A DNA stretch of 7,129 bases, from assembly GCA_937915885.1 (NCBI GenBank), contig CALGGP010000259.1:1-7129 (forward strand), in the 5' to 3' direction. Below are positions 1-6,482 of the stretch, in pieces (the first letter of the stretch is position 1; the number at the start of each line of letters is the position of its first letter). Made by a program: the position numbers and the translations under genes. The notes beneath the pieces are model-generated. The model made no database searches, had not been told where the DNA came from, and saw nothing but the letters and a program-made list of their open reading frames with translations. Origin of the DNA: an uncultured Selenomonadales bacterium. Lineage in GTDB: Bacteria > Bacillota > Negativicutes > Selenomonadales > Selenomonadaceae.

Positions 1-58
1 GAACCACGAGCTAAGTTAGGCGCCGCGCTCCGAGGGTGGGAGCGTTGAGCGGCGCCCC
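1..58 (+). repeat. 58-base direct repeat, copy 1 (left edge of window)
   Basis: Bases 1-58 match 175-232 with a single difference (A at 9, G at 183), giving a 174-base period. The copy may extend left beyond the window. Inside it GGCGCCGC (19-26) is complementary to GCGGCGCC (49-56), and GCTCC (27-31) to GGAGC (39-43), so the repeat can fold into a two-part GC-rich hairpin with a bulge at about 44-48. It also contains GTTAGGC at 15-21. The near-perfect identity of the copies suggests recent duplication or a dispersed genomic element. Confidence 0.9.
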
Positions 59-90
59 TCCCGTCGCCCCGCGTTGCCCCCTGTGTCGGC

Positions 91-195
91 GCCTAACAGA
101 GGACAGTACTGCCCACCCTGCGGCATCAGCGCCCTTTCATTCCTAATTGAAGTGGCGCCGCCAACGCGGGGTGGGAACCACGGGCTAAGTTAGGC
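91..195. repeat. 105-base imperfect palindrome bounded by GCCTAAC/GTTAGGC
   Basis: Outer arms 91-97 and 189-195 are perfectly complementary over 7 bases. An internal loop of 14 and 13 bases follows, then an 11-pair stem (112-122 with 165-175, one G-T wobble). After a 6/6 internal loop comes a third stem (129-137 with 149-158, one bulge and one wobble), closed by a loop at about 138-148. The outer arms fit the RYYYAAC...GTTRRRY boxes of integron attC sites, and the length is within the attC range. However, the spacing between the first two stems is longer than usual and no integrase is visible. A structured RNA or a REP/MITE-like element is equally possible. Confidence 0.55.
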
Positions 196-232
196 GCCGC
201 GCTCCGAGGGTGGGAGCGTTGAGCGGCGCCCC
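175..232 (+). repeat. 58-base direct repeat, copy 2
   Basis: This is the second copy of the 1-58 repeat, 57 of 58 bases identical. Its hairpin arms are 193-200 with 223-230 (outer) and 201-205 with 213-217 (inner). GTTAGGC is at 189-195. After base 232 the copies diverge, although both go on into C-rich sequence containing CCGTC and CGTCGCCCC. It lies about 75 bases upstream of the promoter, so the hairpin could also affect read-through into the operon. Confidence 0.9.
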
Positions 233-261
233 GCCCCGTCACTCCGTCGCCCCTAAAAATA

Positions 262-297
262 GGACACTCGAAAAATTTTCGGGCGTCCCCTTTTTTT
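262..297 (+). terminator. Weak terminator-like hairpin with T-run
   Basis: GGAC (262-265) can pair with GTCC (285-288), enclosing the near-palindrome CGAAAAATTTTCG (269-281). Two C and seven T (291-297) follow. An alternative pairing is CGCCC (248-252) with GGGCG (281-285). The position, between the repeats and the promoter, would insulate the operon from upstream transcription. The stem is short and interrupted, so this is a tentative call. Confidence 0.3.
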
Positions 298-306
298 GCA
301 AGGATA

Positions 307-315
307 TGATATAAT
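307..315 (+). promoter_or_regulatory. Extended -10 promoter for the dynamin operon
   Basis: TGATATAAT is a full TGnTATAAT extended -10 element (TG at 307-308, TATAAT at 310-315). With a 17-base spacer the -35 region would fall at 287-292, which is CCCCTT and not a good match; this fits a promoter that relies on the extended -10. Transcription would start at about 321-323, leaving a leader of roughly 28 bases before the GTG start at 350. Confidence 0.65.
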
Positions 316-337
316 TCTGTCGGAAACATTGACATCG

Positions 338-342
338 GGAGG
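338..342 (+). promoter_or_regulatory. Ribosome binding site deciding the GTG start of gene 1
   Basis: GGAGG lies 7 bases upstream of GTG at 350-352. It fixes that codon as the start. The longer reading frame from TTG at 296 begins upstream of the -10 element and has no ribosome site. Confidence 0.8.
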
Positions 343-349
343 TAATGCC

Positions 350-3058
350 GTGGAAGTAAATGCAGATGCGCGCGAGCAGTTCATTCAAAAACTCGAGAGA
401 ACTGCCGAGCTGTTTCAATTACTGTTTGATAAGGATCCGAACGGAATGATCATCGGATTCGAGGAGCGCGAAACACTAAAAAATTTGCAACGTCGCAACG
501 AGACGATATTGAAAAAACTCAAAACCAAAGAGTTCAGCGTGGCGGTAGTCGGGCTCGAAAAGGCGGGCAAGAGCACACTCGGCAACGCGCTCATCAGCGC
601 AATCGTCCTGCCCGAGTACACCGAGCGCTGCACGTACACCACGACGGAAATTCGCAAGGGCGCCGAGGACGACGCAACAATTTTCTTCTATAAACGCGAG
701 CAGTTCAACGACTACTTCAAAAGCCTCCTAAAAGCGATCGGTTATACGGTCGCCGCCGATTTCGAGACGTTGACGCTCGACACATTCAACAGATATTGGT
801 CGGCGGTCGAAAATGACGAATCCAAGCGCGGGCTCTATGAGCTCCATAACGGCACCACCGTCGAGGACATTCGCACCATTCTCGAAAATAAAAATGATCT
901 CCGTCCGCTGTTGAGCCATGCGGAGATCACATTCAAGGGGCAAGACGAGTGGAACAGCGACGCCTTTCAAATTTTCATCACGGGTTTCAAGGGCAAGCGC
1001 GCCGACGGCAGCATCATTCGAGGCGCGCAACCTTACGCTGTCAGGGAAGTGATCATTCATTCGACGACGCTTGCCGATATGGACAACGTTGTTCTCTACG
1101 ATGTGCCCGGCTTTAATTCGCCGACCGAAATTCATAAAAAGCAGACCGAAAAAATGCTCGTCGCCGCCGACGCAATCATTCTCGTTACGAACGTCGGCAC
1201 CAATCCCAATCTCGTCGGCACGCAACTTGATATGCTCCGTAAGGTGCGCGACGAGGACGGCATTCGGCTCAACGAAAAATCATTTGTGTTCGGCAATCAG
1301 CTCGATCGCTCGGGCACTCGAGAGCGCGCCGAAGGCAATCGCGCGGCGCTCATCAATGACGCCGTCAATAAACATCACGTCGCAACGCAACCGCGCGTCA
1401 TCGTCGGCTCGGCAAAGGCATATCTCGAGCACAAGGGTCTGCTGTCGAAGGACGATCGGGAGCGCGGCTTGACGGGCGCCGATAAAATTCTCGACGAGTG
1501 GCAGATTGATTACGGCATCGATCGATTGCATGAGAAGATGAAGGAGTATTACGATACGGATCGATTTGCCGTGCTCAAAGCCCGCGCGGAGCGCACGTTG
1601 ACCGACATCGAAAAATATTTGCGCGCGATACTCGATAAGTACACGCCCGAAAAGCTCGAGCAGCTCAATTACGGCATGAAGGTCGTGCTCAATCTCAGCA
1701 ATCGCGTCGATGATTTTGTCAGAGAAGCCAATGTGATGGGCAATCGCTATCGCGGTGAGATTTTCCGCGCGAAGCCGTTCAGCACAATGCTCGTCGGCGA
1801 GATCGAAAAAATTTATCCCTATTCGGACGAGTTCAATCAGCTGATCGTCGACGTGGAAAATGAATGCGTCATCGACACCGACGGCAATTATCCGTTGAGC
1901 AACGTCAATACGAAACTGCGCGAGAGCCTTTATAAACAGTTCCTCAAAAATCTCGTCGAAACGACCGCAAGCATCACCGGCGACAAGCAAATCGAAATTC
2001 GTCGGGCGCTGGTCGAGCTGTTTCTTCGGACGTTGGGAATGAGCGCCGATTCAGGCTACCGCGCGGAGTTGGAGCAATCGGCGAATGAGCTCTTCAATGA
2101 GTTTCTGCGCAAAAGTAAAGGTTCCGAGTGCATCTTCAATTCGTTGGTCGAGCGCTTTGCGGTCAGCCCGCTCGAAACGCTCATCAACGCGCCTTTCGCC
2201 GAGCAGCAGCGTTTGACGAAAGTGCAGTTGAGTTTGCCCGAGTTATTCTCGTTGGCGGTGTACTATTCGATGCGCACCTCCGACGGCAATACGGAAGCGC
2301 CGAAGGTCGAGGACAATCCCGTCGAGCGCATGAAACTGTTTGCGAAGATACTCGCGCACGAAGGGATCGAAGACGCCGCCGCCAACGCCGACATCAACGA
2401 GCAACCGTTAAGGGATATCTTCCAAGAAAATGAAGAGGCGGTTCGCAAAGGCGCCCGCTTCGATATAAATGCGCTGCCGTTCGATCGTTGGGCGCGGGAG
2501 CTCAGCGGCGGCGGCATCGTTTTAAAGGAATTGCCTCCGCGCTCATATAATGAGTTCGTCAATCGCATCGAGGACGTGATCTATAAAGAGACGTGGCGCG
2601 ATTCCGATCTTCAACAGCGGATCGGACAACTCGATCAGGCGTTTCGGAAATATATCGGCGCCAATTCGCGTCGGAATGATGCCGATCTCGGCAGTCGGCT
2701 CGAGCAGCTTTACGAGCAGAGCCGCAAATTCCGCGCGGTGACGAATAAGGATGAAATGATCGCCACGCTCGACGCCGATATCAAAATCCTGCGCGATGTG
2801 ACGGTCAACGCGGTCGTCAAGGCGATCGGGCTCGAGCGCGCGTTTATTTCGGTCGTCGTCAAGAATATCAATCTGATTTGCGACGGGCTGTCGAAGTCGC
2901 CCGAGGGCAGGGAGTTGTTCAACGATTGGATCGAGCGCAATGTTCGTAAGATCAAGGACAGCGAGTTTGCGCACATCGATCAGGAGAATATGAATATCCA
3001 GACGCGCAAGATGATCGTCAAGTCGATTCGTCAAGCGGTCGACAACATGGAGGTCTGA
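350..3058 (+). CDS. Dynamin-like GTPase, first member of a tandem pair
   Basis: A 902-residue bacterial dynamin-like protein, predicted to hydrolyse GTP and remodel or tether membranes. A short helical N-terminus (about 1-60) precedes the GTPase domain: P-loop GLEKAGKS at 68-75, a probable G2 threonine at 95-98 after an LPEYTERCT stretch, G3 DVPGF at 251-255, a G4-like NQLD at 316-319 (canonical is N/TKxD), and a possible G5 SAK at 354-356. About 150 residues separate G2 from G3, roughly twice the distance in classical dynamins, so there is an insertion. The remaining 500 or so residues are charged and look helical, as expected of the dynamin stalk; I see no clear membrane segment. GTG 350 is chosen because GGAGG precedes it and the promoter lies upstream. 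One base separates it from the second dynamin gene. The superfamily call is firm; the biological role is not. Confidence 0.88.
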   Translation: MEVNADAREQFIQKLERTAELFQLLFDKDPNGMIIGFEERETLKNLQRRNETILKKLKTKEFSVAVVGLEKAGKSTLGNALISAIVLPEYTERCTYTTTEIRKGAEDDATIFFYKREQFNDYFKSLLKAIGYTVAADFETLTLDTFNRYWSAVENDESKRGLYELHNGTTVEDIRTILENKNDLRPLLSHAEITFKGQDEWNSDAFQIFITGFKGKRADGSIIRGAQPYAVREVIIHSTTLADMDNVVLYDVPGFNSPTEIHKKQTEKMLVAADAIILVTNVGTNPNLVGTQLDMLRKVRDEDGIRLNEKSFVFGNQLDRSGTRERAEGNRAALINDAVNKHHVATQPRVIVGSAKAYLEHKGLLSKDDRERGLTGADKILDEWQIDYGIDRLHEKMKEYYDTDRFAVLKARAERTLTDIEKYLRAILDKYTPEKLEQLNYGMKVVLNLSNRVDDFVREANVMGNRYRGEIFRAKPFSTMLVGEIEKIYPYSDEFNQLIVDVENECVIDTDGNYPLSNVNTKLRESLYKQFLKNLVETTASITGDKQIEIRRALVELFLRTLGMSADSGYRAELEQSANELFNEFLRKSKGSECIFNSLVERFAVSPLETLINAPFAEQQRLTKVQLSLPELFSLAVYYSMRTSDGNTEAPKVEDNPVERMKLFAKILAHEGIEDAAANADINEQPLRDIFQENEEAVRKGARFDINALPFDRWARELSGGGIVLKELPPRSYNEFVNRIEDVIYKETWRDSDLQQRIGQLDQAFRKYIGANSRRNDADLGSRLEQLYEQSRKFRAVTNKDEMIATLDADIKILRDVTVNAVVKAIGLERAFISVVVKNINLICDGLSKSPEGRELFNDWIERNVRKIKDSEFAHIDQENMNIQTRKMIVKSIRQAVDNMEV
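3049..3054 (+). promoter_or_regulatory. Ribosome binding site of gene 2 inside the end of gene 1
   Basis: GGAGGT lies within the last codons of the first dynamin gene, 5 bases before ATG 3060, and the TGA stop (3056-3058) falls between them. This layout favours translational coupling and near-equal production of the two dynamins. Confidence 0.75.
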
Positions 3059-3059
3059 C

Positions 3060-5771
3060 ATGGACAACAGCGTTATTCTGAATGCGGCGGCGCTCAATGA
3101 GGGCAACATCGTCGGCACGGCGAAGGAGCTCAGCGCCAACCCCGATAAATTTTATCTCATATCGACCGGTTGCAGCGAAAAACTTTGCAGCGTCATCGAT
3201 CGGCTGTCGAAGTCGACGCGCGACAATTCGTTTTTGACGCGAATACATTTTGCCTACGACGTGAATTTTGAGTTGCCGACGGAATTGCGGATCGGCAATG
3301 ATGAAAGAGGCGTCGCGGTGCACAGTCTTGCCGAGCTGCTCGAGCGGCTCGAGTATGATAAGGGGCTCGTGCTCAAGCGCGATGACTATCACGTCGTCGT
3401 CGACGATACCGACATCCCGAAGGAGCGCGCCGATAAGGCGGTCGCCCGATTGTTTCAGCAGACGGTTTTCTTGAATCTCAATCTCGACATCAAAAAGCGT
3501 TCGGAGATCAAAAAGGCGCTCATCAAAGAACGCTTCCGCGCCAATTATGAACGGCTCCGCGCGGAGATCGACGGCAAGAAAAAATATTTGACGGAAATGC
3601 TTGCGTCGTCCGCGCTGACGGGTAATGGCAGGGAACGCATCACGGGGATGATCGCCTCGTTCGATAAGATGATCGAAGAGCTTGCCAAGGCGCGCAAACG
3701 TCCGTTGAGGATTGCGGCGATGGGCACCAAGAAGGCGGGCAAGAGCGTCGTGATCAACGGCATGCTCAAATGCGATTACGCGCCGACCAGTTCAGAATTG
3801 CCGACGCCCAATGTCATAAAATACATTCCCGTCGACATCGACAAGCCCTTGACGCTCGAATACAAAGGGCAAAAGACGGTCTACGACAGCACGGAGGCGC
3901 TGCATAATTTCATCGACGAGGAATTTCATCGCGCGCAGGACAAAACCGGCGAGGGCTCCGGCTTGCCCGACATGAATATTTATTATCCTTGCGACGAGCT
4001 CAACGGCTACGAAATTTGGGACACGCCCGGACCGAATTTTGCGGGCGCGGGCGCGGAACATCAAAAGATCGCCGAAGAGTGCATCGACGCCGCCGACGTG
4101 TGCATTTTCGTGATGAATTATTCGGCGCATCTTACCAACGACGAAGTGAAATTCCTCGAGCAGATCAGGACGACGTTCGAGGATAAGAATAAATTTTATT
4201 CGCTGTTCATCACCGTCAATCGCATCGACGAGCGCTATGCCGCCGAAGTTCAGAAGTCCGTCAATCGCATTCTCGATTACATAGGCGGGCGGCTCGAGGA
4301 TTTGAATTATAAGAACATCGTCATCTTCGGAACCTCGGCGCTGCAGAGTTTTTATCTCGACAAGGTGATCGCGCTTTTGAAAGATGACGGCGTCGAGCTC
4401 GACGAGGACAATACTCTTTATGATGCCGTCCGCAGTGCCAAACGCCGACATCGCGACAGCTCGACCATGACGCAGTTGCGCTTCATCGAGGATTCGTTGA
4501 AAAGTCTCGAGGATTTTCACGACATTGAAGACCCCGACGCCAAGATTCTCGAGAATTTCAGCGGAGTCCCTCAACTGTGGCGTCACGTCCGATATATCGG
4601 CGAGCAGAAGGTTGATACGGAGATCGTCGACAGCGTTGTTTCCAAATGCGAAATGCAGTTTGCGACGATTCGCAATGCGCTGTTGGTGACGGGCTTGAAA
4701 GACCTCAGCGAACAGGATCGATTGCGGCTTGCCGATCTCGAGAAAAAGATTATCGAGTTGAGCAATGCGGTCAGTCAAGCGATGTCGGACGTGAGCGCGC
4801 TCGTCAACGATCCGAGGGAACTTCGCATCGCGGCAGCCGACGTGACGGAGGAAAGCGACAGCATCAAAAAGGCGGCGATCCGCTCGATGAAAGATCGTTG
4901 CGCGGCGATTGTCGACGGCAGCAGCCTCACCGAGGACGATGTTCAGTCGATCGAAAAGGGCAATCAAACCGCCAACATCGACGAGCTGATGAAAAAGATC
5001 GACAATCTGATCATCGGCACCAACAAAAATTCGGAGGAAAAACTTGTACAACTGATTGCGGTCGAGGGCGGCAACTTCAGCCGCAAGGTCGAGACGGCGG
5101 TGCAGAACGCTCAACAGAAAATCGTCGACGAGACCGAAAGGGTGAAGGCGTCGGTCGAGAGCAACACCGTCGCCGGCGATATGATGCGCGCCTTTACTCT
5201 GCCGCAATTCCCCGTCAGCCTCGACAAACTTTCGTCGAGCTTCGGCGGCTTGGGCTCGGCGATATCGATGAAGGATTTGTCGGGGAGCGCGGGCGGCTCG
5301 AAACGCACCGAAGTCGAGACTTACACCGTCACCGAAACGCGCGAACGCGAAGCGCGCGGCTTTTGGGAGCATCTCAAATTTTGGAAGACGTATTATGAGG
5401 ACGTCGACGTGAAAAAGACGCGCAACGTGATCAAATCCGACGTCGGCGCATTCAAGACGAATTTGAAGAGGATGTTGAACGAGCGCATCATCGACGCCAT
5501 TGAAGAATCGCACGATGCGATGAAGCGCGATGTGCAAAATAAAATCAGCGCGGTTTATGCGGACGTGAAAGTTCAGTGCGACGAGATAGGCGCGGGCTAT
5601 CGGAGCATCTTCGACAAATTCAAGGGCGACATCGAGGCGGCGCGCGATGCGACGAGCGCTCATAAGAAGGCGGTCGAACACGATATCGATGTGCTCATCG
5701 AGGTCGAAAAATATATTCGACCGTTCTTCGATCTCTGGCAGAGCATACTTTACGGCGAAGGCGCAAGGTGA
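3060..5771 (+). CDS. Dynamin-like GTPase, second member of a tandem pair, with long N-terminal extension
   Basis: A 903-residue dynamin-like GTPase. About 215 residues precede the GTPase domain: an unrecognised mixed alpha/beta region (about 1-140), then a charged helical stretch that probably forms part of the neck. GTPase motifs are P-loop GTKKAGKS (222-229), a probable G2 threonine in LPTP (247-250), G3 DTPG (321-324), and a G4-like NRID (387-390) with Arg where Lys is usual. The C-terminal half is helical and charged. It contains a hydrophobic Gly/Ser-rich segment (about 708-747) followed by RGFWEHLKFWKTYY (766-779), an aromatic-basic block like those in the presumed membrane-contacting paddle of other bacterial dynamins (recalled, not searched). 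The different architecture from gene 1 argues against a recent tandem duplication and for a heteromeric pair, as with Campylobacter DLP1/DLP2. ATG 3060 is supported by GGAGGT. The superfamily is secure; the function is inferred. Confidence 0.88.
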   Translation: MDNSVILNAAALNEGNIVGTAKELSANPDKFYLISTGCSEKLCSVIDRLSKSTRDNSFLTRIHFAYDVNFELPTELRIGNDERGVAVHSLAELLERLEYDKGLVLKRDDYHVVVDDTDIPKERADKAVARLFQQTVFLNLNLDIKKRSEIKKALIKERFRANYERLRAEIDGKKKYLTEMLASSALTGNGRERITGMIASFDKMIEELAKARKRPLRIAAMGTKKAGKSVVINGMLKCDYAPTSSELPTPNVIKYIPVDIDKPLTLEYKGQKTVYDSTEALHNFIDEEFHRAQDKTGEGSGLPDMNIYYPCDELNGYEIWDTPGPNFAGAGAEHQKIAEECIDAADVCIFVMNYSAHLTNDEVKFLEQIRTTFEDKNKFYSLFITVNRIDERYAAEVQKSVNRILDYIGGRLEDLNYKNIVIFGTSALQSFYLDKVIALLKDDGVELDEDNTLYDAVRSAKRRHRDSSTMTQLRFIEDSLKSLEDFHDIEDPDAKILENFSGVPQLWRHVRYIGEQKVDTEIVDSVVSKCEMQFATIRNALLVTGLKDLSEQDRLRLADLEKKIIELSNAVSQAMSDVSALVNDPRELRIAAADVTEESDSIKKAAIRSMKDRCAAIVDGSSLTEDDVQSIEKGNQTANIDELMKKIDNLIIGTNKNSEEKLVQLIAVEGGNFSRKVETAVQNAQQKIVDETERVKASVESNTVAGDMMRAFTLPQFPVSLDKLSSSFGGLGSAISMKDLSGSAGGSKRTEVETYTVTETREREARGFWEHLKFWKTYYEDVDVKKTRNVIKSDVGAFKTNLKRMLNERIIDAIEESHDAMKRDVQNKISAVYADVKVQCDEIGAGYRSIFDKFKGDIEAARDATSAHKKAVEHDIDVLIEVEKYIRPFFDLWQSILYGEGAR

Positions 5772-5777
5772 CGCGGA

Positions 5778-6470
5778 ATGTTTACGGCTGCAGAATTTCG
5801 TCTTATCCGCGAGCGTTGCCCCAAAAAACTTGACGGGCTACTCGAAAAGTTGAATATCCCCAAGCCCGATTGGGAGGCGGGCAATGAGTTCAGGAATTAT
5901 GAGGCGCTCGATGAGAAGATCGTCAATCGTTTGTGTCGGTTGATGAAGTCGGACAGCATCATCAACGGTTACGTCAAACTGCTGGAATTGGGCGGGATTG
6001 CGGTCGACTACAGCGAGACCGACAATCAGCTGCTCAACCAAATTATTTCGCACATGAATGAAATCAATGCAGGTTTGGGACAACACATTCGCGATTCATA
6101 CAGAAGAAAAGCGGCGCCGCTTCCGCCGCCGGTGAAAGCGAAAGATTACGGCGACGTTAAAATTGAGTTCTTTCGATTGACGCAGGGATCGTTCTTGTCG
6201 AACAATCGGAAGAAATTGCCGGTGTCGCCTTCGATCGAAGAGACGATCAAAAAAATGATTTGCGATCAACTGTCGAGCAATTTTCCGTATCTGGTCATCG
6301 ACGACATTCAAATATCGCTCGAAATGCACGAAGGCGCATACAACACGCGCCCGATTCAGACGCCGGTGTACACTCCGACGCCGGAGCCGCCGACGTTCGA
6401 TTATCGGCAACTGTCGGAGGCGATCGAGTCGTTGAAACTTGCCGACGACATTGTCAAGACCATCGGTTGA
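5778..6470 (+). CDS. Hypothetical protein, soluble member of a paralogous accessory pair
   Basis: A 230-residue protein of a family I do not recognise. Residues 1-90 form a predicted helical module with the conserved block DWEAGNEFR (31-39) and are about 73% identical, without gaps, to the start of the next gene product. A proline-rich linker (about 112-120) leads to an alpha/beta-looking region (about 124-190) absent from the paralogue. A second Pro/Thr-rich linker (191-206) ends in a short helix (207-226) that resembles the visible end of the paralogue. There is no signal peptide or membrane segment, so it is probably cytoplasmic. It begins 6 bases after the second dynamin gene with only a modest ribosome site (AAGG at 5765-5768, overlapping that gene's end), which suggests coupled translation. 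A role as adaptor or regulator of the dynamins is inferred from position alone. Confidence 0.8.
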   Translation: MFTAAEFRLIRERCPKKLDGLLEKLNIPKPDWEAGNEFRNYEALDEKIVNRLCRLMKSDSIINGYVKLLELGGIAVDYSETDNQLLNQIISHMNEINAGLGQHIRDSYRRKAAPLPPPVKAKDYGDVKIEFFRLTQGSFLSNNRKKLPVSPSIEETIKKMICDQLSSNFPYLVIDDIQISLEMHEGAYNTRPIQTPVYTPTPEPPTFDYRQLSEAIESLKLADDIVKTIG

Positions 6471-6475
6471 GGAGG
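6471..6475 (+). promoter_or_regulatory. Ribosome binding site of gene 4
   Basis: GGAGG starts immediately after the TGA stop of gene 3 (6468-6470) and is 7 bases from ATG 6483. It is stronger than the site before gene 3 and supports the reality of the partial gene that follows. Confidence 0.75.
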
Positions 6476-6482
6476 CGATCGG

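Larger units (their letters stand above)
1..349. other. Non-coding, repeat-rich leader upstream of the dynamin operon
   Basis: I find no convincing gene here. The stretch is GC-rich and repetitive up to about 250, then turns A/T-rich. It holds two 58-base direct repeats, a long imperfect palindrome, a terminator-like hairpin with a T-run, and the promoter and ribosome site of the first gene. The short reading frames that cross it have no ribosome site and overlap the repeats and promoter. The upstream gene lies outside the window. Confidence 0.75.

Noticed and set aside
1..232. CRISPR array
   Set aside because: There are only two copies, the unit is 58 bases with a 116-base gap, and there are no regular spacers or cas genes.
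329..334. A perfect TTGACA hexamer
   Set aside because: No -10-like sequence lies 16-18 bases downstream (about 351-358 is GC-mixed coding start), and the hexamer sits between the better promoter and the ribosome site.
126..335. A 69-codon minus-strand frame in the leader
   Set aside because: It spans the repeat, the T-run and the promoter, with no support for a start or a protein family.
3792..5681. A 629-codon open frame on the minus strand opposite the second dynamin
   Set aside because: It lies wholly inside a well-supported gene with intact GTPase motifs. Its translation has no recognisable domain and it has no context of its own; long antisense frames are expected from this codon usage.
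350..5771. Genes 1 and 2 as a simple tandem duplication
   Set aside because: The similar lengths are misleading: the P-loop is at residue 68 in one and 222 in the other, the G2-G3 spacing differs, and apart from the KAGKS core I see no extended similarity.
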